Below, piece by piece: positions 11,091-21,021 of a stretch of 64,000 nucleotides of DNA. The stretch comes from Molanna angustata (Eukaryota > Arthropoda > Insecta > Trichoptera > Molannidae): the NCBI GenBank assembly GCA_963576475.1, contig OY754990.1, forward strand, positions 17,884,653 through 17,948,652, read 5' to 3'. The translations under genes were made by a program, and so were the position numbers. The notes below the pieces were generated by a model, which saw only the letters and a program-made list of their open reading frames with translations, was not told the origin of the DNA and made no database searches. Within the stretch, counting starts at the first letter, position 1; each line of letters begins with the position of its first letter.

Positions 11091-11216
11091 ATCGACAGTT
11101 ATATGTACATATACTTGGATGATTGGTAACTTTAAAACTAGGATATATAAAATAAATATTGCACACTGGCCGGCTTATTAGGCAACTTCTTCCAACCAAT
11201 ATATTGTTTATTCATA

Positions 11217-11711
11217 TTTGAATTATAAATAAGCTATAAACCACTTGTTTTTTGAGTCACTTCAAAGTCACTTCACTTTAATAAACAACAATAGTTTCTC
11301 AGAATTTTCTAACAACATTATCCAAACTAATCACTCATTCAATAATCGCAAACTAAAACTATTACACGAAACTCAACATAAAGGATACCGACTTAACAAC
11401 TATGAAACACTCGAAATACATAAACACATAAATTCAGGCATAAAACTTATAAAATAATAACCATACCTTTCATAACACTTCTCCAATACTTAACATATTC
11501 CCCATCAAAAGCAAAAACACTACACAATACTCCCCTCCCACCACTAACCCAAACAACCCTCAACCGCCACCCCCCTCGCTTCACAGACAGATACACACAA
11601 ATTCAACATGTTAGTCTCGACACGCCGGTCGATGGAAGGACAGCGCTTCCGAAACATGTCGCGAAGTGACTCAAAAAATAAGTGGTTTAAAGCTAGCTAA
11701 TTTATAATTCA
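11217..11711 (+). mobile_element. Penelope-like element fragment (C-terminal GIY-YIG-associated region) between inverted flanks
   Basis: The open frame 11245-11457 reads FSNNIIQTNHSFNNRKLKLL, then HKGYRLNNYETLEIHKHIN before TAA. A late 'NH.F......LH...KG..LN..E.LEI.KH.N' pattern is typical of the end of the GIY-YIG endonuclease region in Penelope-like elements. A C-rich 3' UTR follows, then a hairpin (GGAAG 11634-11638, CTTCC 11646-11650, then GAAAC) enclosed by CGACA/TGTCG. The flanks 11217-11262 and 11662-11711 are inverted copies of each other (arms about 45 bp). It is 5'-truncated and not functional. Confidence 0.5.
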
Positions 11712-11717
11712 AATATG

Positions 11718-11794
11718 GTTAATATTAAATACCACGAAATATCTCGTGGTAGTTAATATTAACTCGAAAAGGAGACTTCATCTCCTAAAGCGAG
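11718..11794. repeat. Two adjacent hairpins
   Basis: The first is gttaatattaa-taccacga / tcgtggta-gttaatattaac (11718-11763). The second is ctcg..ggaga (11763-11775) / tctcc..cgag (11781-11794). The two share their boundary base. No known RNA gene fits. Confidence 0.6.
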
Positions 11795-12267
11795 TCTGGG
11801 TGGTGGTGGGCCAACTCTCAGTACCACGAAATATCCGCCGAATGATAAATTATATATTCTTTTTAAAAAATGTACCAGCAATTTTTAGTCCCATTTTTCT
11901 AATCTTCTCCGATTCAGCAGTTGTTCCCTAGCACCCGCCCTGTCTCCGCTATGAACGAGTCATGGTTCCAGGTCCGCCCTAGATCATCCAGCGCTAAACT
12001 CATTATCGGCAGCGGACTGTGCGCGGAGCTAAGGAGCGCTGAAAATTAACTGTGGCAGATAGTGTTCTGATATAGGGTACTTTTCTTACATAACGACATT
12101 AATCCGCGCCGTTCTATTGCCGTGTAATTCACTCTATTCACGATGATACCGATTGCTACTCGAGTCATTTCATAGATACAACTTTAAACGTAGCAAACTT
12201 TATTTAAATATAGGTACATTGTCCCGAATGCCTTTATAAGACACTAGTTAGGACCCGACATGCGTTA
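11795..12267. other. Non-coding stretch
   Basis: No exon or repeat partner recognised; the accacgaaatat motif of the upstream hairpin recurs once at about 11822. Confidence 0.4.
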
Positions 12268-12345
12268 TCCTGCACTCTCTCTGTCTCTCTCCCCCTCTCT
12301 CTCTCTCTCTCTCCCCCTCTCTCTCTCTCTCTCTCTCTGTACACG
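12268..12345. repeat. (CT)n microsatellite
   Basis: A run of CT with two CCCC interruptions. It belongs to or abuts the LINE tail that follows. Confidence 0.9.
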
Positions 12346-12480
12346 CATGTTTTTTCTTACTGTACATCTTTTTCTATATAGTTTGATTATTTTTTATTTT
12401 GTATATGTATTGTAAATTATAAATAATAAATAAAAAAAGGTTAGGATTCAAAAATAAATAAATAAAATAAATTTATATCA
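12346..12480 (+). mobile_element. LINE 3' UTR tail
   Basis: It contains catgttttttcttactgta, then ctatatagtttg, ttttgtatatgtattgtaaa and A-rich tails. The same block is found at 22318-22415. No coding part is attached. Confidence 0.5.
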
Positions 12481-12669
12481 TTGACGCCCTAGCCTAGGGC
12501 CTAATTTTTTAATTTATCCCGTAAGGACACACCAGCTGCCCAACTTAGCATTTGCATTCCAGCAGTTTTCAGTTGCCTATAGTAGGAATTATAGATTATC
12601 CAGCATTCGAAGTCACAGAGGAGCCATTTGGAACTGTGTACATGCTTCATTTTCTTATTTATCTTATAA

Positions 12670-12680
12670 TTCTTTTCCAG
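12670..12680 (+). promoter_or_regulatory. Splice acceptor of the Ig exon
   Basis: The polypyrimidine tract ttcttttcc directly precedes AG, with a further T-rich run (cattttcttatttatc) upstream. It fixes the exon start. Confidence 0.8.
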
Positions 12681-12850
12681 TCCGCCCCACGAAGATCTCA
12701 GTTTCCGGTGTGGAGGGTCACGCGGTGCAGGGCAGCAAGGTGACACTGGAGTGCCAAGTGCGCGGTGCCAGACCTCCAGCCAACCTCACTTGGTACAATG
12801 GCACCAGAACTCTCGAAGCTGACCAGTCCATTACCATGACTAAACTACAG
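12681..12850 (+). CDS. Internal exon encoding part of an immunoglobulin-like domain (cell-surface adhesion protein)
   Basis: A pyrimidine-rich tract ends in ttcttttccag (acceptor AG at 12679-12680). The exon ends ..actacag before the donor gtcagt (12851). It is 170 bp: two bases complete a codon from the previous exon, then 56 codons starting RPTKISVSGVEGHAVQGSKV. The order is VTLEC (first Ig cysteine, B strand), RPPANLTWYNG (invariant tryptophan, C strand) and ITMTKLQ (D/E strand region). The second Ig cysteine (normally D.G.Y.C) is absent and must lie in the next exon, so the domain is split. Codons are GC-richer than the surroundings and there are no stops. RPPA-LTW occurs in insect sidestep-, nephrin- and beat-like adhesion proteins, whose exons are separated by long introns; which of these it is cannot be decided from one half-domain. 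No other exon of the gene was found in the window. Confidence 0.85.
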
Positions 12851-12889
12851 GTCAGTCGAAAATATATGATATTGCTTTTATCAGTTCAT

Positions 12890-13640
12890 TAAATAATTGA
12901 TAATAATATGTATATAGTTTATAGTGATGAAAAGTTTCAAATAAAAGAACTTACATGATCAACACTGGTATATTCGGATAGAATAGATACAATTAAAATA
13001 CATAATAAGTTAATTAATTTGTGATGTCGTGGGTAGGAACTAATTCATTTAGATTTATCGCGACCCTACTCTGTTGAACGATCAACGCATGAATGGAGAT
13101 TTGTATATCGGCTCGCTTCAACAGCGGTGAGCAGTGGTTCGTTGATCTTCGTTAATTGTAAATATTTGACTATAATATATAATTTATGAAGACGAAGGGT
13201 TTCAAATACTTACATGATCAACATTGATATATTCGCAATTAATATAAATACAATAATTTAATTTGCCTGGCCTATTGAGGTGGTACAAACCAACCCATAT
13301 ATTTGATCTGTAATAATTTTAATTTTTCTGATATTTATTTCTTTGTACTTATATTGTATTTTTTGTATTTTTTGGTATGAATAATAAAAAAAAAAATAAT
13401 AATAAATTCAGGTGTTTGTGGTGTCGTGGGTCGCAACAATTAAACAAACGCGACTCTATTCAGTTAAACGGTCGGCGCATGAATATTTGCGTGATCGATT
13501 TGTACGGACGACTGCGTTGGGCTGTGGTTCCTTAATATTCGGAAAATGTCGGGAATCCTCGGGAATTGGTGAGGATATGCATATTGCAGTTAATAACCAG
13601 GAGCGCAGTTACAGAGAAGTGGCGTGATGGCTTGGTATGT
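12890..13640 (+). repeat. Local duplication downstream of the Ig exon (two diverged units)
   Basis: acttacatgatcaacactgg at about 12950 recurs as acttacatgatcaacattga at about 13208. gtcgtgggtaggaac (13026) with ..cgcatgaat recurs as gtcgtgggtcgcaac (13424) with ..cgcatgaat. The second unit is stretched by a retroposon tail (13268-13405). It is probably an intronic tandem duplication. The open frame across the second unit (71 codons) has no counterpart in the first unit and is not taken as a gene. Confidence 0.65.
13268..13405 (+). mobile_element. Retroposon tail inserted in the second duplication unit
   Basis: T-rich sequence ends in an A-run (ataataaaaaaaaaaataat) exactly where the alignment between the two duplicated units is broken. 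The body is too short to classify. Confidence 0.45.
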
Positions 13641-13942
13641 TATGGATGTTTAGGTCTTTGTTTTCTTTTAAGACTTCAATAATATATTTCTTCGTCTCCC
13701 TGACTATATCTCAACACTTTGTCTGCGCCGACTGTTGGGGACAGCTCTCCTTGTCTTTAAATTTCAGGTCCTTCTGTCCTATACTATGTCATGTATGCCA
13801 TGTCTTTGAACGATCTACGAATTCTGTGGTCTTCCTCTGGATGCAAGTCGATGAAGATCCAAGGAGATTGCTTGAAATACCACGAAAATGTAGACTTGGC
13901 CTTACAAAATGTCGCGGATCTTGGCTTAAACTTTGACGATCT
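13641..13942. other. Unassigned stretch with an open frame
   Basis: A forward frame from 13791 is open (SLNDLRILWSSSG..) but it runs straight into a Helitron end at 13943, so it cannot be an intact exon. No domain recognised. Confidence 0.3.
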
Positions 13943-13985
13943 GTTAAGAGAAATAAATTATCTTGAACAAATCGACAGTTGTATG
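13943..13985 (-). mobile_element. Solo Helitron 5'-end palindrome
   Basis: gttaagagaaataaattatc then ttgaacaaatcgacagttg is the reverse complement of the 5' module found at 7615 and 16137. Confidence 0.5.
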
Positions 13986-13989
13986 ACAG

Positions 13990-14429
13990 GAGTTGAATTA
14001 TTTATTTATTTATTTATTTATTTTTTATTTATTTCTATCCAAAAATATACAGTATATATGAGATACAAAATATCTTAAGATAATATAAGCTTATTCATAC
14101 ATAGTTAACATACAATGTAAATATAAGTTATCTCATTTCAATAAACATCAATTTACCACTTCACTGGTGCTTACATAGTTGAAGCCATATCTTTTTGTTT
14201 GTATCTTTGTTACTAGCCCCCTCACTAGGCATAGCCTGTGCTAAGGTGAGCTAGTTTTATGTTATTGTCTATTACGTTGTTTATTTATAGATACATTTAC
14301 ATATTATATAAGTACATGTACATACATACGCTACGCATTCAAACGTATGCATCTTTCCTTCTAAATACAATATTTCATATTGAGTCATGCACACACAACC
14401 AAAATTTGAATTTTTTTTTTTTTTTAAAC
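13990..14429. repeat. (TTTA)n run and reverse-strand LINE 3' UTR
   Basis: A TTTA microsatellite lies at 13997-14035, the reversed A-rich tail of a LINE. At 14215-14250, ccccctcactaggcatagcc is the reverse complement of the GGCTATGCCTAGTG 3' UTR block also seen at 7790 and 48870. Confidence 0.55.
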
Positions 14430-14780
14430 ACAAATTTATCATAAAAATATATTAATCTTAGGTAATAAAAAATGTTTGAGAAATTCTCTAACTTTTTTAA
14501 AAAATATTTTGAGATTTTATATTTGTATATAGGTACCTACTTATGCAAATTTTCAGCGTTCTAGCTTTTATGGTTTTTGAAATATATGGAAAAATAAAGT
14601 AAAAAATTCATAAGTAAATAACCCCTGATTGAAAAAAAAATATATCAAAATTCTGAGTATAAAAGTTTTGTAGACCTATAATTTTCTATATTTTTTTTAA
14701 TTTTAGGCTCTGTGCTCTGTGTATGTTTGGAGATTTAGTATCAAACTATTAAGTCTTCTTAGATAATATAATGTATAGTT
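14430..14780 (-). mobile_element. Helitron body fragment (ends missing)
   Basis: It contains aaaaatgtttgagaaa, ttcagcgttctagctttta, taacccctgattg and gagtataaaagttttgtag, then an internal junction to gtatcaaactattaagtctt. All are parts of the complete Helitrons at 29226-30284 and 46697-47642, here joined in a rearranged order. Confidence 0.55.
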
Positions 14781-15311
14781 GAAGTAGTTGAATTTAGCAT
14801 TTTTTTCTGGATTTGCATGATTCACTTGAAAAAAATATCAATGTTTGTGCCTGTAAGGAAATTATTTAGTTACAATCTTTTCAAATATGGTTAATGGATA
14901 CATTATTTATCCACGCTTACTATCAAAAGAAATATGTATATTTCAAGATTGTCAAATATAAATACATTTTTTGTCATGAGTCAACAAAATTTTCTCACAA
15001 TTCCTTACACAGCAAACGAGATCGGCTGCAAAATATTCAACGTTGCAATATTAATCTTATGCTACAAATAATAGCAAGTTCGCAAAACGTGACACCTAGT
15101 TGTTATGTGAGAATTTGAATTTGACACGTATCTCTCAAGCGATAGACGTGACAAACAGAGATTTAAGAGAAGAAATAAGAATTTTTATTGTTCTGGCGAC
15201 ACTTTTTGTTTGTAAATTTAATATTTTATGTGTGATGTTGGTGAGCGTGTCTTGAGAAATGCGGATTATAAAGTATTTTTATTGGCATTATAAAAAATGT
15301 CTAAGGAGCAG
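14781..15311. other. Non-coding stretch
   Basis: AT-rich. No exon or repeat partner recognised. Confidence 0.4.
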
Positions 15312-15996
15312 CTAAGGAATTCTTCTCCATATTTTCAATAATATGGCTTCCATTGTGAATTTGTATGTTTGGGGAGTACATATGTTTGAACGGAATGGAA
15401 GACCCGATAAAGATATTGAAAGAAGAGTTATGGCAGGGAATAGAATAAACGGAGCACTCAGACCAGTAATGTCCGATCCAAGCATCTCAAAGGAAGCCAA
15501 AATTGCAGTACACAATGCAATTGTGGTGCCTACTTTGACGTATGCTAGTGAAACATGGACCTGGCAAAAGACACGTGAAAGTAGAATAAATGCTGTAGAA
15601 ATGATATCACTAAGAAGAGTATGTAATAGAACGATATATGATAGAATAAAAAATGAGGACATAAGGAGAGAATGCAAGATAAAGAAGAATATTATATGTA
15701 AAATGAAAGTGGATGCTTTAAGGTGGTTTGGACATATTAAAAGAATGAACGATGAACGACTGACCAAAAAAATATACATGGGTGCAAGAGATGGAGTGAA
15801 TAGCAGAGGTCGCCCCAGAAAGGGATGGCATGACCATGTGACTGATATTTTGAAAGAAGGAAACATAAAAAGTTTGAACAATCGGCGAGCATGTATGAGA
15901 CGATGCATGGATGTAAAGGAAGCCAGAAATGTGTGCGAAAATAGAGAAGCATGGCGCTCGATTCTCTCTGATTACCCCGTAAGGGACATGGCGTGA
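15312..15996 (+). mobile_element. RTE-type LINE, long uninterrupted 3' part of ORF2
   Basis: This is the best preserved retrotransposon piece in the window. The frame is open for 217 codons to TGA at 15994-15996. In order it shows DIERRVMAGNRINGALRPV, AVHNAIVVPTLTYASETWTW, SRINAVEMISLRRV, LRWFGHIKRMNDERL, SRGRPRKGW, ACMRRCMDVKEARNVC and the terminal YPVRDMA. This is the post-catalytic 'thumb' to C-terminus of an RTE-clade reverse transcriptase. The catalytic RT motifs and endonuclease are missing (5' truncation). After the stop comes ggtatgtatgtatg, the TATG tail of this family. Reverse-strand openness here is a shadow. The lack of stops suggests a relatively young copy. Confidence 0.85.
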
Positions 15997-16007
15997 TGGT
16001 ATGTATG

Positions 16008-16136
16008 TATGAATTTGACATCCTGCTGCATTTTGACATCCATGTTGAAAACATAATCAACAAAGCATACAAAATGATGTGCTTTTTGCTTAGATTAATT
16101 AAAGAATTCAAGAAAACCAGCTCATATTTAATGTTA
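16008..16136 (+). mobile_element. CR1/Jockey-like LINE fragment
   Basis: It reads DIHVENIINKAYKMMCFLLR then KEFKKTSSYLMLS. The 'H....I..KA.KMLGF..R....F' motif lies just downstream of the RT catalytic domain (compare ANKMLGFIIR at 3603). It is cut off exactly where the Helitron begins. Confidence 0.55.
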
Positions 16137-16797
16137 TCCAACTGTCGATTTGTTCAGGAGAACTTTGTTCTCCTAACATATCGACAATGTATCAAGCCAG
16201 GATATGCGAGAATTGTATGCAGAGGTCTACTTTTTTCACGGCTTTTCCAACTTTGAAGTCAAAAAACACCAACTTAGAGGCTTCGCAGCATATATGTTCC
16301 CGTACATGGATTTACTCAGAATTCGGAGTAGAACATTTTGTGTGAGTTTTGTGTGTGTGTCTGTCTGTGTGTGTGTCCCCCCCTTTTAACTTTTGATCCG
16401 CTCAATTTACAGAGACCAAAATTTAAGAATATATAAACAGTTATAGGCTTACAAAACTTTTATACTCAGAATTTCGAATTTTCGTTTTAATCAGGGGTTA
16501 TCAACTTTTGAATTTTTACTTTATTTTTCCATATATCTCAGAAACCATAAAAGCTAGAACGCTGAAAATTTGTACAAATATAGAAAAATACAAAATCTCA
16601 AATTCCAGGGTTTCTCAAACATTTTTTAATAAGATAAATATTTTTTTTATGATAAATTTATGAGTTTAACTGCCTATATTTCCAAAACTTTTACAATTAT
16701 CGAAAAAAGCCGAAACACCCCAACTAGATAATTTAATTTTCTATAAAAAATACTTAAATTGTAGTAGAAGATCTCAACCTTTCTTTTAAAAATTGAA
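16137..16797 (+). mobile_element. Helitron, 5' part (non-autonomous)
   Basis: The boundary is A|TCCAACTGTCGATTTG, followed by the palindrome (TTCAGGAGAA..TTCTCCTAA..ATCGACA). Next come ttttttcacggcttttccaa, gaattcggagtagaacattt, a TG/TC-rich run (16337-16380) and the body through aacaccccaactagataat. It ends abruptly at an RTE fragment, so the CTAG 3' end is absent. It was inserted into the LINE piece before it. Confidence 0.7.
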
Positions 16798-17217
16798 AAT
16801 GCTGAGATGGGCAGGCGGGGTGACAAAGCTTGATAAAATTCACAATGAGCTAATAAGACGAAGCTTTGGAGTAGCCTCCATACCAGAAAAAACTCACAGA
16901 GAGCCAACTCAGATGGTGTGGACATGCAATGAGAAGGCAAAATGATCATGTGGTGATGCTCTGCTCTAGCACTCCCAGAAAACAGGAAAGGAAAAGGACG
17001 TCCACTATCCACGCGGTGGGGTAGTATGAGTAAGCTCATGAATAAAACCCAAATACCAGTCAGATATCAAGGCTCTGCAACATTCGTGAGTGGAACGGCA
17101 TCAGAGACGTCGGCGAATTGTTCCGGATGGCGGCGGATAGAGATGTCTTCTCAGCGGTGATCATCAACGTCGGGGAATCTGATATAGCACGAAAAAGAAG
17201 AAGATTGTCAAAATTAT
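16798..17217 (+). mobile_element. RTE-type LINE fragment(s), C-terminal, frameshifted
   Basis: 16798-16965 reads KMLRWAGGVTKLDKIHNELI, RRSFGVASIPEK, then after a +1 shift LRWCGHAMRRQNDHVV. 17066-17217 reads LCNIREWNGIRDVGELFRMA, ADRDVFSAVIINVGESD and a stop. The first part is the conserved 'LRW..GVT..D..RNE.IR' block; the second is the extreme C-terminus of a related family, seen again at 45346-45537. The junction near 17045 may join two elements. Confidence 0.7.
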
Positions 17218-17819
17218 AAACTGGTAGCCCTAGGACAGGGTTTCCTAGCTGGGCAGCAGTAGTTTGCTTGCTTGCTGTCATTGTAGAGTGTGGTGTGATA
17301 AATAAAAAGAAAATAAATAATAATCTATCATGTTTGAGCGACGAGTTCTGCTCTCCGTGATTTTATCATCTGATGAGCAATAATTGGTACATAGAGCTGG
17401 ATGCTGGGTAGAAAGGGATATTCCTCTCAAATATCCATCTCTCGTCTCTCACAGCGTCTTTCAATAATAAATCTCACGGTGGATATAATGGAGGGAAATT
17501 TTCATTTAAATTGAATTAAAAATCCTTTTCACAATAATTATTATGAGATGTTTAGGGGGTTGGGATTTGAGGGGTGTTTGCCTCCCTGTGCAGACAGTAC
17601 GTAAGCAAAATAACCCGACTTTATGATTTTATATTTACATATGTATACTAGTATATGTTATATGTTACAATTAATTTTGTTTGAATCGTTTTCAAATCAT
17701 GACGACCTGAGGAAAGGGTGATCATTCATGCTTTTAGAAGAATTGAACCGAAATAGACATAAGTAATAATATGTCATTTAGAAGCTATTAGATAAATATT
17801 ATTTAATTTAGTTTTTTTA
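17218..17819. other. Non-coding stretch
   Basis: 17218-17320 may be the 3' UTR of the RTE piece (A-rich end). The remainder is AT-rich without recognised content. Confidence 0.4.
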
Positions 17820-18338
17820 CAGGGTGTCTCAAAATAAAGTTTATATTCAGTGGATCGTAAAAAAGTTCATTAATTATTAAAGTACACAGTCTGGAAATTT
17901 CTTTCTTAAAAATATGTCGTCCACATGTAGACCCTCGCGTTCGCAATTACTTATGACGGCTCGGTAGGTGGACTCAGTGATGGCTACCATTTCGTGACGG
18001 ATATTTTCTTTCAAATGCGCCAGGGAATTAGGTTTATTGGCGTTAACTTTAGATTTAAGACAACCCCATAAGAAAAAGTCCATAGAGGTTAAATCTGTAC
18101 TGCTTGGAGGCCAATTTATGTACATATGTCACCTCTCCTGGAGATCAATTTGCCTGGGAAAATTTCACGAACTCGTGGCAGAGATGTATTGGACGTGTGT
18201 GACGTTGCTCCGTCCTGGTGTAACCACGTTCTTTGGTTATAGCCAGGAAAGTATTGCAGGTTCAGGCACCAATAAGTCGTCTAACATCTCCACATAACGC
18301 TCTGAATACAAATATAAACTTTCTTTTGCGTCACCTTG
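17820..18338 (-). mobile_element. Tc1/mariner-like element, internally deleted copy
   Basis: Both ends are present: left tacagggtgtctcaaaataa and, reversed, right tacaaggtgacgcaaaagaa, each continuing agtttatatt and each flanked by TA. The reverse strand encodes the end of a DDE transposase: INWPPSSTDLTSMDFFLWG (the D of LTxxDFFLWG is the third catalytic acid), CLKSKVNANKPNSLAHLKEN and ISNCEREGLHVDDI. The 5' TIR joins straight to a late transposase segment, so the N-terminal half is deleted. The same deletion is in the copy at 30305-30866. Confidence 0.8.
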
Positions 18339-18479
18339 TAATTGGTTGAAAGACACTGCCTCAGGGCGATAGTTTTTATAAAAATTTTCGAGCATCTAAC
18401 CCAAATATTATATAGGTACATAAATTGTTGTAGAATCTGCTTGTGTGCATTCACACCCAAAACTGTCTTAATATACCAC

Positions 18480-18565
18480 CGCTAGGTACATTCTGTCCAG
18501 AAATGAGGAGTACCCCAGGGGTTACAATCAGGCCCGCTGCTATTCAATCTCAATATAATTCAAAT
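18480..18565 (+). mobile_element. LINE reverse transcriptase motif fragment
   Basis: One frame reads K, stop, GVPQGLQSGPLLFNLNI, the highly conserved GVPQGS.LGPLLF motif (RT block 4) of non-LTR elements. The fragment is very short and preceded by a stop. Confidence 0.6.
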
Positions 18566-19177
18566 AATTTTCATTTTCATCTTCTACCTACAGATCGCCT
18601 CTTATACATTAAGCGCCATTTTAACTAAATATTAGTTAATAATAATAATAGACTGGAATGTCTTTTTGTAAGGTGTATTATTTAAAATTAATTGATTCCT
18701 TGTCGCCTTCGGGACATTAGAATAAATATTAAAACGATTTGTAATAGACAATTTTCAAATTGGACATTTTTATGCTATAAGTTAATTATGTAAAGTTAAT
18801 GAGACAGCTAAGGTCTTTTAAAACAATTTATTCTTATTATTCTCACCAGTTTTATTTGTAAGATGACTAAAAACGGGTAAATTTTGGTAACACTAAACTC
18901 CTCATTGCTATGAAAATTAAATAAAAATATAAATGAGAGGGTTGTAGCTAACGCTGTACTCCTCACTAATCAAAAAAGTATTCAAATTTCGTATGTAAGT
19001 TTTTTTTAGTGTTATGTGTAAAAATAATGGAAATAAAATCATTTCATTTTAGGTACTATTCTAAGCCGTTGCTTCATATCAAATACACCTAGCATATTTG
19101 TTAAGATTCTGTGTCACATATGTAAGTAAAAACGAGGCCTGTTTTTTAAGTAAATAATAAATAATAATAAATAAATT
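18566..19177. other. Non-coding stretch with a dispersed low-complexity block
   Basis: 18930-18985 (gagggttgtagctaacgctg, ctcctcactaatcaa) resembles 35027-35090 (gtgggttgtggccaacgcta), so it belongs to another dispersed repeat. Otherwise nothing recognised. Confidence 0.4.
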
Positions 19178-19355
19178 TGGATGATTTTTATAGCGCCGTT
19201 TTTGTGATAACCTCACCTCAAGGGCGCTTTCAATATATTACAGGTTTTTGTAAGACTCGCGAAAGAAGTGAGTTTTCAGGTATTTCCTGAATAGTGCTAA
19301 GTTGTCGATTTGCCTCAGTTCAGGTGGTAGTTTATTCCACATGGATGGTCCAGCC
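19178..19355 (-). mobile_element. CR1-like LINE fragment with 3' UTR
   Basis: The reverse strand reads FGYRAFAVAGPSMWNKLPPE, LRQIDNLALFRKYLKTHFF, RESYKNL, stop. The GP..WN.LP..LR....L..F...LK.. end is typical of CR1-type ORF2. The 3' UTR (agcgcccttgaggtgaggtt, cggcgctataaaaat, TTATT repeats) is the same as at 41918-42012 and 55130-55195. Confidence 0.75.
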
Positions 19356-19439
19356 ACAGCAAAAGCACGATAACCGAAGTATGTAGTGTTGACTATACAT
19401 ATTTATTTCAGTGAACTTGCCAATCATGGATGTGGTGGA

Positions 19440-19720
19440 AGTAAGTACCGTTTTGCCACACCGTGGCCTCAGCGCTGCGGTCGGTGTTCTTTGCCTACTC
19501 ACACGCCATTAGTCTGATTCTTCCTTGTTTACGTCGTGTACTGAGTGTTTAAGATGCCTCCGATAGAGTGTTTAAGATGCCCCATTTTTTGAGGTTACTG
19601 TAGCAGCGGGTGACGCCTGTTCTTAGTCTGTTGAGTGCCCTCCATGATGCGTATGGTAAGTTGTGTCCCACTGACATCTCGGCTAGAGGTAAGTGTGTGG
19701 GACTGGCACTCTCTGCATGC
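19440..19720 (-). mobile_element. LINE ORF2 C-terminal fragment (LNRLRTG family)
   Basis: The reverse strand reads LPYASWRALNRLRTGVTRCY, SNLKKWGILNTLSEAS, stop. The 'W..LNR.R.G..RC...L.KWG' motif precedes a Cys-rich end in many insect non-LTR ORF2 proteins. Two relatives lie at 43540-43790 and 52580-52830. There are frameshifts near the start. Confidence 0.65.
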
Positions 19721-19790
19721 CACAATGACAGCCGTCAGGCAAAGTAGATTAAGGTACAGGCTTTCATGTAAAAATAAAATTATTGAGATA

Positions 19791-20361
19791 TTAAGGGAAT
19801 TTGCGTCATTACTACAAAACGAATCATTTTGAAAAAAATAACCTAGTTAGTTTGGATATTAATAAATAAAAATATACCTTAATTTTTTAATTATGTTCGA
19901 TATACATTCTTGTAGGAAAATAATAAGCATACCCCTATTTTCGACATTTATCTTAAATTTCTAAAAAACTAAGAGGTATAGAGCATTATATTTTTTTATA
20001 AATTAAAGAAGATCAAAATATCTGATAATATTATAATAGAATAAACCTGAAGCATTAATGCAACGTCACATCGTATTTTTCTAGATATTTTTGTCTTCTT
20101 TAATTAAAAAAAAAATATGTAGAACTACGCCTTATATTTTATTAAAAATATAATATATACGTTGAAAATCGGGGTATGCCATTATTTTTCTACAAGAATT
20201 TATACAGAACATTATCAAAAAGTAAAGATACATTTTTCTTTATGAATAGGTACCCAAACTATCTAAATTATTTGTTTTCAAAACGATTTCATAAGAAATA
20301 ATGATGGTATACTATATCAAATTGAAAAATAGGTACGTTGGCAGCAGTCCCCCCCCCTTAA
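19791..20361. mobile_element. Fold-back TTAA element, second copy (left tip deleted)
   Basis: It has the same arms as 6546-7198 (tttggatattaataaa, aatgcaacgtcaca, ggtacgttggcagcagtc). TTAA is at both edges (19791-19794 and 20358-20361). The left tip has lost about 40 bp of the outer inverted repeat, going directly from ttaaggg to aatttgcgtcattac. Confidence 0.7.
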
Positions 20362-21021
20362 AAAAACACGCCTCGTACATACTTACATATTATATAATGT
20401 AATCTAAATTTTTTTTTATTTTTAGTTTATTTGACATATGAAGAGATATAATTTATTCAAACCATTGGAGACAGTTATTCTCTATATTATATTCAAGATA
20501 TAATATATTATGGCACTTGCAGACTCGAAAAAAATTCTTTGATCCAAGTGGCGTTTAAATAATTGATATGTTGTATAAAGAGTGACATCTCTCGCGTGAA
20601 TCTCGTATTATTTTGACATTAACGTGTGACAAACCTAAATCATCCATGATAGGGGGTGTCCTCGGGCGCTTGATGTAATAATAATAATATGAAGGTTGCT
20701 ACTCGTTCACCCTCTAGCGGTGAACTTTTGCCCTTCGCTATCTGATATAAACATATTATTATCATTATAATTCATAGCGTATTAATATCTTAATTATTGA
20801 TTTACTAGGTATAACCCGTCAAAAATGACGAAATTTAATATATTAAGTATCTACGACGCCGAATATTTTAAGAGATGCATATACGGAAGCATTATATTAG
20901 TTTCCCTATCAGAAGTCAAGCTTTGAATGTAGATTGATAATAATAATAAACAATTTCTTGCATTTTTATTCCCAGTGGCAATTTCTTCCAACTAACCAGT
21001 GTTTCAAATTAATTAATAATA
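20362..21021. other. Non-coding stretch
   Basis: AT-rich. No repeat partner or exon recognised. Confidence 0.4.

Noticed and set aside
12552..12743. Forward frame and reverse frame overlapping the Ig exon
   Set aside because: They cross the splice acceptor and have no Ig landmarks; the exon frame explains the conservation.
13791..14078. Forward 95-codon frame as a host exon
   Set aside because: Its end is Helitron 5' module and TTTA repeats; no splice-bounded conserved part remains.
15312..15908. 198-codon reverse-strand frame opposite the RTE ORF
   Set aside because: Antisense shadow of the well-supported forward RTE sequence.
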